NCBI GenBank assembly: GCA_024648655.1 | Contig: JAGGDZ010000051.1 | Span: 1-13,031 of the forward strand | Direction of reading: 5' to 3' | Length of the DNA: 13,031 nucleotides | From: Chloroflexota bacterium | Lineage (GTDB): Bacteria; Chloroflexota; Dehalococcoidia; Lucifugimonadales; JADFKI01 | Shown: one piece after another, positions 5,984 to 12,319 of the stretch | Numbering within the stretch: position 1 is the stretch's first letter | How the letters are laid out: every line of letters begins with the position of its first letter | Notes under the pieces: model-generated | The model's database searches: none | The model's input: the letters and a program-made list of their open reading frames with translations, nothing else | What the model was told of the DNA's origin: nothing | Position numbers and translations under genes: made by a program

Positions 5984-7597
5984 GTGCCTATGACAACTTC
6001 CACAACTCCTACAAACTCTAGAATCTCCACAATCTCTCCTAAATCTCTCGATGCCCTGTTGAAGGGCAGTTCACCGTTCGCGCTGATAGATGTGCGCGAG
6101 ACGGGTGAGTACAACAACGCTCACATACCGGGCGCGAGCCTAATACCGCGCCGCGATCTGGAATCGCAAATGGCGTACACCGTGCCGCATGCTGCGACTC
6201 CCATCGTGCTGTGCGATGACGACGCGCGCAGGGCGACGCTTGCAGCCGCTACGCTGGAGGGACTTGGCTACGCCGATGTGTCGGTGCTGGACGGCGGCAT
6301 CAACCGCTGGGTGACGCAGGAGTACCCGACCGAGTGGGGCGTAAATGTGCCGAGTAAGGACTTTGGGGAGAAGGTTGAGGTCGTACATCAAGTGCCTGAG
6401 ATCGATGCGGTGGAGTTGCACGAGCGCATCGAGAGCGGCGAGGAGATCGTCATTCTGGATACACGCACGCCGGAGGAGTACCAGAGGCTGTGTATCCCGG
6501 GCGGGCGCAGCGTGCCCGGTGCGGAGCTTGCGCTGCGAATCACAGACATCACGAAGGGCATGAGCGATGATGCGACTGTCGTCATAAATTGCGCCGGCCG
6601 AACGCGCAGCATCATCGGCACTCGCGTCTTGCAGCGCATGGGCCTGCCGAATGTGGTGGGGCTGAAGAACGGCACGGCGGGATGGTCGCTGGCAGGATAC
6701 TCGCTCGAAGCGGGCGCGGACCGGCTGGAACTGCCGGACCTGTCGGAAGAAGGCATTGCCGCCGCCGAAGCCTATGCGGACCGCCTCGCAGATGAGGACG
6801 GGGTTCGCTATCTGGACATAGACCGCTTGCAGGCGTTAATGGCGCGCCGCTCCGATGAGACGGTCTATCTTGTAGATGTCCGAACAGAGCAGGAGTATGC
6901 GGCTGGGCATATCCCCGGCTTCCGCTGGTTCCCTGGCGGGCAGGCGGTGCAGCGCTCGGACGAAGTCGCGGTCGTGAAGAACTGCCCCGTCGTATTCTGC
7001 TGCGATGGGCGAGCGAGAGCAGCCATCACCGCGTCGTGGTACAGGCAGATGGGGCATGAGCATGTGTACGCGGTACATGGCGGAACGAGTGAGTGGCAGA
7101 GCGCCGGAAACTCGCTGGAAGAAGGGCATTCGCAGACGCAGCCACTCGGACTGGAGGAGGCGCGGAGCAAGGCTCGCATGCTCGCTCCGTCCGAACTGCC
7201 ATCCGCATCAGAAGCCATCATCATCTTCGTGGGTACGAGCCAGCAGTTCGCCCAAGCCCATATCCCCGGCTCGCGTTGGGTGCCGCGGGGCTGGCTGGAA
7301 GCGCAGATTGCGAATGTGGCGCCGGACAAGGCTGCGTCTGTGGTCGTTACATGCGTTGACGGCGTTGCATCTACGTTCGCGGGTGCGACGCTGGTCGATG
7401 AGGGGTACGCCGACATCGCTGTGCTGAAAGGCGGGATGCGGGCATGGCAAGAGGCGGGATACGCAATAGAGAAGGGGCTTTCGGGCGTGATGCACGCGCC
7501 CACGGATGTAGTGCCCGCCGGCACGGAACGCGGATATGCAGACATGATGAATTACCTGCGTTGGGAGGAAGAACTCGGGAGGAAGTACGAATCCTGA
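5984..7597 (+). CDS. Four-domain rhodanese (sulfurtransferase) protein
   Basis: The 537-residue protein is a tandem array of four rhodanese-like domains at roughly residues 17-115, 137-240, 275-380 and 397-500. Each has the CH2A-like HIPG motif (CIPG in domain 2) and a loop cysteine: C77 (CDDDARR), C203 (CAGRTRS), C340 (CDGRARA), C457 (CVDGVAS). Rhodaneses move sulfane sulfur through a cysteine persulfide to acceptors such as cyanide or thiols. Domains 1-3 keep loop arginines; domain 4 lacks them and may be weak or structural. Most rhodaneses have one or two domains, with only one active in the two-domain enzymes, so four cysteine-bearing domains is unusual. There is no signal peptide, so it is likely cytoplasmic. 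GTG at 5984 is preferred because GAGGTG (5971-5976) is seven bases upstream; an ATG lies at 5990. The MFS gene follows after 40 bases. Confidence 0.92.
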   Translation: MPMTTSTTPTNSRISTISPKSLDALLKGSSPFALIDVRETGEYNNAHIPGASLIPRRDLESQMAYTVPHAATPIVLCDDDARRATLAAATLEGLGYADVSVLDGGINRWVTQEYPTEWGVNVPSKDFGEKVEVVHQVPEIDAVELHERIESGEEIVILDTRTPEEYQRLCIPGGRSVPGAELALRITDITKGMSDDATVVINCAGRTRSIIGTRVLQRMGLPNVVGLKNGTAGWSLAGYSLEAGADRLELPDLSEEGIAAAEAYADRLADEDGVRYLDIDRLQALMARRSDETVYLVDVRTEQEYAAGHIPGFRWFPGGQAVQRSDEVAVVKNCPVVFCCDGRARAAITASWYRQMGHEHVYAVHGGTSEWQSAGNSLEEGHSQTQPLGLEEARSKARMLAPSELPSASEAIIIFVGTSQQFAQAHIPGSRWVPRGWLEAQIANVAPDKAASVVVTCVDGVASTFAGATLVDEGYADIAVLKGGMRAWQEAGYAIEKGLSGVMHAPTDVVPAGTERGYADMMNYLRWEEELGRKYES

Positions 7598-7637
7598 GTC
7601 TGCGCGGGCTTGCTATAAGGAAAGGATATAAGCAAGC

Positions 7638-8978
7638 ATGGCTATTTTCTCCGGCGCGCGCGCATTTTACGCGATAACTTTCGGTCAATTCGTCTCTCTA
7701 GTCGGCTCCGGCATGACACGCTTCGGGCTGAGCATCTGGGTTCTGCGTGAAACCGGAGATACCACCGCGTACAGCGTGCTGTTGTTCTTCGCCGTGCTGC
7801 CGGTGGGATTAGGCTCCATATTCACCGGCACGCTGATAGACAGGTGGAACCGCCGCAAAGTCATGCTCATCGGCAACACCGTCGCCAGCCTGAGCACGCT
7901 GGTCGCCGCGCTGCTGTTCTTCGGCGGCGCGCTGGAGATATGGCATCTGTTCATAGTGCTTGCCGTGAATGGGCTTGCGAACGCCTTCGTGATGCCGTCG
8001 ATGGAAGCCAGCGTTCCTCTGCTTATGGGCAAAGAGCAGCTTGGGCGCGCGGCCGGCCTCTCGCAGATGTCCATGTCGCTGGAGATTATTATCTCTCCCG
8101 CGCTTGCCGGTCTGCTGATTGCGTCCACCGGCTTGGGGTTCATATTCATTGTCGATTTCGTGACTTTCGGCGCGAGCGTCCTCGCGCTTGCATTGTCGGT
8201 GATTCCACAGCCTGCGCCCGATCCGGAGAGCGAGCGGCGCAGTCTAGCGGGCGAGTTCATGTTCGGGCTGCGCTACATCGCCGAGCGGCCGCCGTTCGTC
8301 TATCTGATGGTCTTCGTAACGATAACCATGTTCCTGATGCCCGGCATAGGCTACGCTCTTTCCACGCCGCTTGCGCTGAGCATTGCCGATGAAAGGGCAG
8401 CAGGACTAATACTATCGAGCTTCGGCGTCGGGGCGATGCTTTCCGGTGTGCTGCTGGCTACGTGGGGCGGTCCCAAGCGCCGCATGAACGGCATGCTGGT
8501 GGGCTTGGCGCTGGCAGGCGCGTCGAGCATCGTAATCGGACTGCGCGAGAGCGTCCCTCTGGTCGCCGTGGGCGTCTTCTTCATTGGCGTTACCTTCATG
8601 TTCATGTTCGGGCTGAACCGTGTGATATGGCATGTGAAGGCGGCGCCGGAAGTTCTGGGGCGCATCTTCTCGCTGCGCGTGGCGCTGGGCATAGGCGCGC
8701 AGTCGCTCGGCGTGCTTGTGGCGGGACCATTGGCGCAGCATGTGTTCGAGCCGATGATGGTGGAAGGCGGCGCGCTTGCCGGAAGTGTTGGCATGCTCAT
8801 CGGAGTGGGCGAGGGGCGCGGCATGGCGCTGATGTACATCATCACGGGGCTGGTGCTCATCGCGCTGGTGGTAGTGTCCACTCTGATACGCCAGATACGT
8901 CTCATGGAAGACCTTCTACCCGACCAAGCGCCAACTACCGAGCCGCAGCCTGCTGCGACAGCAACCGACTCCGATTAG
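7638..8978 (+). CDS. MFS transporter, efflux type (MFS_3-like)
   Basis: The 446-residue protein is strongly hydrophobic, with about twelve membrane segments in two halves split by a cytoplasmic loop near residues 190-220. The major facilitator motif A appears between helices 2 and 3 as G64-TLIDRWNRRK-V. The sequence resembles the enterobactin/macrolide exporter group: a start of ARAFYAITFGQFVSLVGSGMT type and a helix-5 segment PALAGLLIASTG. Members are proton-coupled exporters of small molecules; the cargo here is unknown. The C-terminus is a short Pro/Thr/Ala-rich cytoplasmic tail. An AAGGA ribosome binding site (7620-7626 area) lies about eleven bases before the ATG. Only 40 bases separate it from the rhodanese gene, so co-transcription is likely. 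Exporting a sulfur-containing product or a thiol-reactive toxin is a guess based only on neighbours. Confidence 0.88.
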   Translation: MAIFSGARAFYAITFGQFVSLVGSGMTRFGLSIWVLRETGDTTAYSVLLFFAVLPVGLGSIFTGTLIDRWNRRKVMLIGNTVASLSTLVAALLFFGGALEIWHLFIVLAVNGLANAFVMPSMEASVPLLMGKEQLGRAAGLSQMSMSLEIIISPALAGLLIASTGLGFIFIVDFVTFGASVLALALSVIPQPAPDPESERRSLAGEFMFGLRYIAERPPFVYLMVFVTITMFLMPGIGYALSTPLALSIADERAAGLILSSFGVGAMLSGVLLATWGGPKRRMNGMLVGLALAGASSIVIGLRESVPLVAVGVFFIGVTFMFMFGLNRVIWHVKAAPEVLGRIFSLRVALGIGAQSLGVLVAGPLAQHVFEPMMVEGGALAGSVGMLIGVGEGRGMALMYIITGLVLIALVVVSTLIRQIRLMEDLLPDQAPTTEPQPAATATDSD

Positions 8979-9001
8979 CACAATGCTGACTAGCACAATG
9001 C
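8976..9001 (+). repeat. Two direct copies of an 11-bp sequence
   Basis: TAGCACAATGC occurs at 8976-8986 and 8991-9001, 15 bases apart. The first copy includes the stop codon of the MFS gene. The rest of the gap to 9121 is AT-richer than the genes and contains a small inverted repeat (TATGC AAC GCATA, 9033-9045). No promoter is convincing in it. Confidence 0.4.
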
Positions 9002-9121
9002 CAATAGTATGGATCTTATGATATTCTCCATATATGCAACGCATACAGAATAGAAACTACTCCTGCGAAACAGGACGTTAGAACTGACTGACTAATTCAC
9101 CGACGGACTGAGGAACTCACT

Positions 9122-9937
9122 ATGAAACTCGGAGCGATAACCAACTCGTGGCGCGAACACCTGAACAGCGAGAGCATCGAATCACTCGTGGGACAGGCGG
9201 CGGAGCGCGGCGCTATGCACATCGAATTGCGGCAGACCTGCCTTGGCGACTGTGAAACAGGCGAGGGCGAAGAGTGGCGGCCGAACATCGACGAGCTGAA
9301 GGCGCTGGTGACGCAGCACCCCGATATGTCGTTTAATCTTGCGGTGGCGTATCCTTGCCTGTCGCAGGAAGCGCAGCCCAAGTCCGCCCTGTTCCAGTCG
9401 ATGCTGGATGCTGCCATTGCCGTGTCGCCGGACGCGCCGCACCTCCGCATGGTGGACCCGGCGCGCTTCGATTCGCTGTGGGATGCGCCTGCGGACATTC
9501 CGGATACTGCGATGAGCATCGCGGCGCTGGTGCAGGAAGCCGCCGCGCGAGGGGTTACACTGTCGATGGAAAACTCAGGGCAGCCAATACGCAGCCTTGC
9601 GATGCTTGTGCAGACGGTCAGGGATGCGCTGCCGGAGGAGCAGGGCATGGCGCTTGGCTTGTGTCCCGACCCGACTAATCAGCTCCGCATCGACCCTGAC
9701 AGCGACCCCGTCGGTGAGGTGGAGGCGCTGCCGGTCGATATGATAAAAACTATCCACTTCAAGCAGACGCGCGACGGTGAGGCGATACTGACGGTGGACA
9801 CCGGAGACGTGGACTGCTTGCGTCAGTTGAAGGCGCTCCGGGACAAGGACTATGCGGGCGCGGCGATCATGGAGATTCCGCCGAGCGAGGATGTGTTTGA
9901 TAATTTGTCGGCGAGCTTCGAATATCTCAGCGCGTAA
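9122..9937 (+). CDS. Sugar phosphate isomerase/epimerase-like TIM barrel
   Basis: The 271-residue protein belongs to the xylose-isomerase-like (AP endonuclease 2) TIM barrel superfamily. The family's metal ligands can be read at the expected strand ends: E150 (SMENSG), D183 (LCPDPTN), H212 (IHFKQ) and E251 (IMEIPP). The N-terminus starts at the first barrel strand (MKLGAITNSW), so the ATG is right; GAGGA at 9110-9114 supports it. Members isomerise or epimerise sugars, hydroxypyruvate or inosose, or cleave related compounds, using two metal ions. The substrate is not predictable. It is likely transcribed alone: 143 bases separate it from the MFS gene, and the next gene is convergent. About 270 residues is normal for the family. 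Confidence 0.83.
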   Translation: MKLGAITNSWREHLNSESIESLVGQAAERGAMHIELRQTCLGDCETGEGEEWRPNIDELKALVTQHPDMSFNLAVAYPCLSQEAQPKSALFQSMLDAAIAVSPDAPHLRMVDPARFDSLWDAPADIPDTAMSIAALVQEAAARGVTLSMENSGQPIRSLAMLVQTVRDALPEEQGMALGLCPDPTNQLRIDPDSDPVGEVEALPVDMIKTIHFKQTRDGEAILTVDTGDVDCLRQLKALRDKDYAGAAIMEIPPSEDVFDNLSASFEYLSA

Positions 9938-10004
9938 CGAAAGCAGCCATGCAGCGCTCTGAGATTTTGCGCCGTACGTGAAGGTTCTGCGTTCGGCATT
10001 TCTG

Positions 10005-10026
10005 GATTCCCACGCAGGCGGGAATC
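10005..10026. repeat. REP-like palindrome between convergent genes
   Basis: GATTCCC (10005-10011) and GGGAATC (10020-10026) form a perfect 7-bp stem around ACGCAGGC. The arms and loop look like the widespread GATTCCCGCCTGCG-type palindromic repeat found between genes in many bacteria. It lies between the convergent isomerase and monooxygenase genes and could act as a bidirectional terminator or RNA stabiliser. Confidence 0.55.
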
Positions 10027-10046
10027 ACGCAGATGTGGTGTGCAGG

Positions 10047-10973
10047 CTAACTGAAGTGGGGCAGGACCTCGTCCACGAACAGATTCATGTCTTCGAGGTC
10101 CTGGAATCGCGGGAAGGTCAGGATTGACAAGTCGAACCCCAGCGTGGCGAACTCGGCAAGCTGCTCCCGCACTGCTACGGGATCGCCCGCGACCGCCGGC
10201 TGTTCGCCGTGTGTACGGTCGCCAGCCATTTCGAGCGCTTTGCGGTGCGACTTGTCGATGAATAGGCGCACACTCAGAGTCTTTCGTATGTCTGAGAACT
10301 CGCGCCCTTCCCGTTCGCAGTGCTGCTGCAAGACGTTCAGCTTGTGGCGAAGCTGGTCTGTGGGGCGCACTAGGTCATTCCACCAGTCGGCATGGCGCGC
10401 TACGACACCAAGTGTGCGCCTTTCGCCTGCGCCGCCGATCATCAGGATTGGCGGTGGCTGTGGGCGCGGCTCGCAGTAGGTGTCCTCGATGCGGTAGTGC
10501 TTGCCCTGGAAGTTGGCGGGCGCGTCGCGCCACATCGCCTTGATTATCTGAACGCCCTCTTCCAGCATCTCAACGCGCGCTCTCGGAGGTGGGTAGTCGA
10601 AGCCGTACCGCCTGTACTCCGGCTCAAACCAGCCCGCGCCATAACCCAGAATCAGCCGACCTGAACTCATCCATTGAAGGCTTGCTGCCATCTTCGCCAT
10701 CAGAGACGGCTGCCTGAAAGAATTGCACATCACGATGGTTCCCAACTTCGGCCCCGGATATCGCGCCGCAACCCATGTCAGGTGTGTCCAGCATTCCATG
10801 CGGAACTCGTCCTCATAGGAGAAGTGGTCCGAAATCCACAGAGAGCCGAAGTGCTGCGACGCGACGTCGAGAGCGTTGTGGAGGTCGGACAGGAACTCGC
10901 GGGGACGTATCACTTCGAAGCCCCTGTCCCCTGATGGGGGATGATAGCCGAATTCCATCTTTGGGTTGGGCAT
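10047..10973 (-). CDS. LLM-class flavin/F420-dependent oxidoreductase
   Basis: The roughly 308-residue protein is a luciferase-like monooxygenase-family TIM barrel. Clear family signatures are LWISDHF, the segment LASLQWMSSGRLILGYGAGW-like (ASLQWMSSGRLILGYGAGW), GFDYPPPRARVEMLEEGV, PPPILMIGGAGERRTL and VARHADWWN. The family uses reduced FMN or F420 to oxidise or hydride-transfer on organic substrates; F420 and FMN cannot be separated here by eye. The ATG at 10973 is chosen: the GTG at 10979 is only two codons earlier and lies in a tandem duplication, while AGAAG is about seven bases before the ATG. Neither has a strong ribosome binding site. It is the last gene of a minus-strand operon after a flavin reductase and a Rid protein, and the reductase could supply reduced flavin. 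Confidence 0.88.
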   Translation of the reverse strand: MPNPKMEFGYHPPSGDRGFEVIRPREFLSDLHNALDVASQHFGSLWISDHFSYEDEFRMECWTHLTWVAARYPGPKLGTIVMCNSFRQPSLMAKMAASLQWMSSGRLILGYGAGWFEPEYRRYGFDYPPPRARVEMLEEGVQIIKAMWRDAPANFQGKHYRIEDTYCEPRPQPPPILMIGGAGERRTLGVVARHADWWNDLVRPTDQLRHKLNVLQQHCEREGREFSDIRKTLSVRLFIDKSHRKALEMAGDRTHGEQPAVAGDPVAVREQLAEFATLGFDLSILTFPRFQDLEDMNLFVDEVLPHFS

Positions 10974-10977
10974 GATC

Positions 10978-11009
10978 ACGCTTCTATTCAGCCACGCTTC
11001 TATTCAGCC
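10978..11009 (-). repeat. Perfect 16-bp tandem duplication across the Rid stop codon
   Basis: ACGCTTCTATTCAGCC occurs at 10978-10993 and again at 10994-11009 without a mismatch. The Rid-gene stop (TAG, 11002-11000) lies in the second copy on the plus strand. The first copy forms most of the spacer to the monooxygenase start and contains the alternative GTG at 10979. It looks like a recent slippage duplication. Confidence 0.9.
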
Positions 11010-11512
11010 ACCCTATAGGCGATGCAGTTCACAATCTCGATTCGCAGGGGTGGCTGCGCCAGCCCCGTGGAGCCGATAACCGCTCTGCACGGCGGATTGG
11101 GTATGAACTCGCGGTAAACTTCGTTCAGCAGTTGCCACTTGCTCATATCGGTCAGGAAGATGACCAGAGTAGTTACGCGGCTGAAACTGCTGCCGGCAGC
11201 CTCAAGAGAAGCTTGCACATGTCGGAATGCGGCGCGATAGTGCTCCTCATCCGTGTCGCCTACGACCTCGCCGGCGAAGTCGGATTCCGTCGTCCCTCTG
11301 ACGAATACTTTGACGGCGCGCACTTTCAACATTCGCAGCAAGTCTTCCTCGAAGTAGTCGCCATACAGACCGATGCGGTGGGAATGAAGCGATGTGGTCT
11401 GCCCGCGCCCGTCCGCTATGACCAAGTCCAGCAGAGCGTCTCGCTCTTCATAGGGTAGAGCGTTCGCCTCTTCGATGGTCATGGCGTCCAGTTCAGACAG
11501 CGTATATCTCAC
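11000..11512 (-). CDS. Rid family (YjgF/RidA-like) protein with N-terminal extension
   Basis: The 170-residue product ends in a Rid-type domain: HVQASLEAAGSSFSRVTTLVIFLTDMSKW, NEVYREFIPNPPCRAVIG and LAQPPLRIEIVNCIA. R143 (PCRAVIG) matches the family's key arginine that binds the carboxylate or enamine/imine substrate, and E159 the glutamate about 15 residues later. RidA proteins hydrolyse reactive enamines/imines; RutC-type relatives assist pyrimidine breakdown. Typical members are about 130 residues; here about 45 more precede the core (TIEEANALPYEERDALLDLV and beyond). The GTG start at 11512 sits only two bases after the flavin reductase stop, giving tight operon coupling, but no good ribosome binding site is seen. 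A later start at the ATG for M11 is possible. It is followed by the monooxygenase after about 26 bases. Confidence 0.82.
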   Translation of the reverse strand: MRYTLSELDAMTIEEANALPYEERDALLDLVIADGRGQTTSLHSHRIGLYGDYFEEDLLRMLKVRAVKVFVRGTTESDFAGEVVGDTDEEHYRAAFRHVQASLEAAGSSFSRVTTLVIFLTDMSKWQLLNEVYREFIPNPPCRAVIGSTGLAQPPLRIEIVNCIAYRVAE

Positions 11513-11514
11513 GG

Positions 11515-12003
11515 CTATGCGTCGTCCATGACTATACGCCCGAATTTGCCTTGACAGTACGCGAGCGCTTCGCCGTCGTTCACGTCGATGCGCTCGACCG
11601 CGCCGATGAACACCGTATGGTCGCCTTCCACGTGCTCGCTGACTGTTCGGCAGTCCATAGATGCGATGCTGCCGTTGATGAAAGCGGCGCCGCTTTCGGT
11701 GAATGTGAACCCGGGGTCGGAGTCTGCGCTGCGCGCTTCGGCGGGACCCGCGTAGTAGCTGGCTATCGCCTGCTGTTCGCTGCCAAGGATGTTGATGGCA
11801 AAGCGCCCAGCCTGTTTGATGAGCGGGTAGGAATTGCGCTCGTGCCCGACGCAGACGAGGACAAGCAGCGGATCGAGGGACACCGAGTTGATGCCGTTAG
11901 CCGCCATGCCATGCACGCTACCGTCCGGCTCTATCGATGTAACCACGGAAACACCCGTCGGATAACTGCCCCACGCCTTCAGAAATGCCTCCTGGCTGTC
12001 CAT
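11515..12003 (-). CDS. Flavin reductase-like protein (FMN-binding split barrel)
   Basis: The 162-residue protein matches the flavin reductase-like FMN-binding domain. It shows YPTGVSVVTS (residues 14-23), GMAANGINSVSLDP (32-45), LVLVCVGHERNSYPLI, FAINILGSEQQAIASYYAG, and the conserved EGDHTVFIGAVERI near the C-terminal third. Such proteins reduce FMN or FAD with NAD(P)H and hand the reduced flavin to a partner monooxygenase; some are themselves oxidases. It is the first gene of the minus-strand operon. The start is supported by a long Shine-Dalgarno match GAGGTGAGG (reading 12013 down to 12005), which ends just before the ATG. Length is normal for the family (150-180). Its pairing with the monooxygenase two genes on suggests a two-component system. 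Confidence 0.88.
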   Translation of the reverse strand: MDSQEAFLKAWGSYPTGVSVVTSIEPDGSVHGMAANGINSVSLDPLLVLVCVGHERNSYPLIKQAGRFAINILGSEQQAIASYYAGPAEARSADSDPGFTFTESGAAFINGSIASMDCRTVSEHVEGDHTVFIGAVERIDVNDGEALAYCQGKFGRIVMDDA

Positions 12004-12105
12004 GCCTCACCTCGCATAGGTTTTGGAATGCCCACTATAGCGCATCCGCCGCTTGACGATGCGCTTTGGCGTTGTCGATTACATTCGTGCAACAAGCCGA
12101 TTACG

Positions 12106-12134
12106 ATTATAGAGTGCATTGTCCGATATTGAAA
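12106..12134 (-). promoter_or_regulatory. Candidate promoter for the flavin reductase operon
   Basis: On the minus strand a perfect -10 TATAAT (12111-12106) is preceded by TTTCAA (12134-12129; three of six to consensus) at 17 bases. It would give a leader of about 95 bases to the ATG at 12003. The perfect -10 is attractive but the -35 is weak. Confidence 0.35.
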
Positions 12135-12158
12135 GCCTTGTCTGTCGGCGCATACGCC

Positions 12159-12167
12159 TGTGGATAA
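12159..12167 (-). promoter_or_regulatory. DnaA-box-like 9-mer
   Basis: TGTGGATAA on the plus strand is TTATCCACA on the minus strand, a perfect match to the consensus DnaA box. It is the only one noticed in this region, beside the AT-rich stretch. A single box is weak evidence of function. Confidence 0.3.
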
Positions 12168-12218
12168 CTCCCTTCGCGCTTCCCAGGACGGAACAGTCAT
12201 AAAATCTCTTATAATACC

Positions 12219-12246
12219 TTGACTACGCATAACCTGAAACAATAAC
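12219..12246 (+). promoter_or_regulatory. Candidate promoter for the collagen-like gene
   Basis: TTGACT (12219-12224; 5 of 6) is followed after 16 bases by AATAAC (12241-12246; 4 of 6). It lies about 75 bases before the ATG at 12320. Other -10-like hexamers are present in this AT-rich area (TATAAT 12210-12215, TATAGT 12274-12279, TAAAAT 12299-12304), so the true start point is unclear. Confidence 0.3.
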
Positions 12247-12319
12247 ATCAACTCTGTGTTTTTCTGTATTCTTTATAGTAAAAGAATAACACTTTACATA
12301 AAATACTAGCGGGGTACTC

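Larger units (their letters stand above)
12004..12319. other. AT-rich divergent intergenic region
   Basis: This 316-base stretch separates the minus-strand flavin reductase operon from the plus-strand collagen-like gene, so it should contain promoters for both. Its right half (about 12185-12310) is clearly AT-richer than the genes. I see candidate promoters on each strand and one DnaA-box-like 9-mer (entered separately). I see no convincing ORF or RNA gene in it. Confidence 0.7.

Noticed and set aside
6865..7545. 226-residue minus-strand frame opposite the rhodanese gene
   Set aside because: The plus strand carries four clear rhodanese domains across it; the minus-strand product shows no recognisable motif and is a GC-bias shadow.
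12004..12319. Replication origin in the AT-rich intergenic region
   Set aside because: Only one DnaA box is seen and no origin-associated genes flank it.
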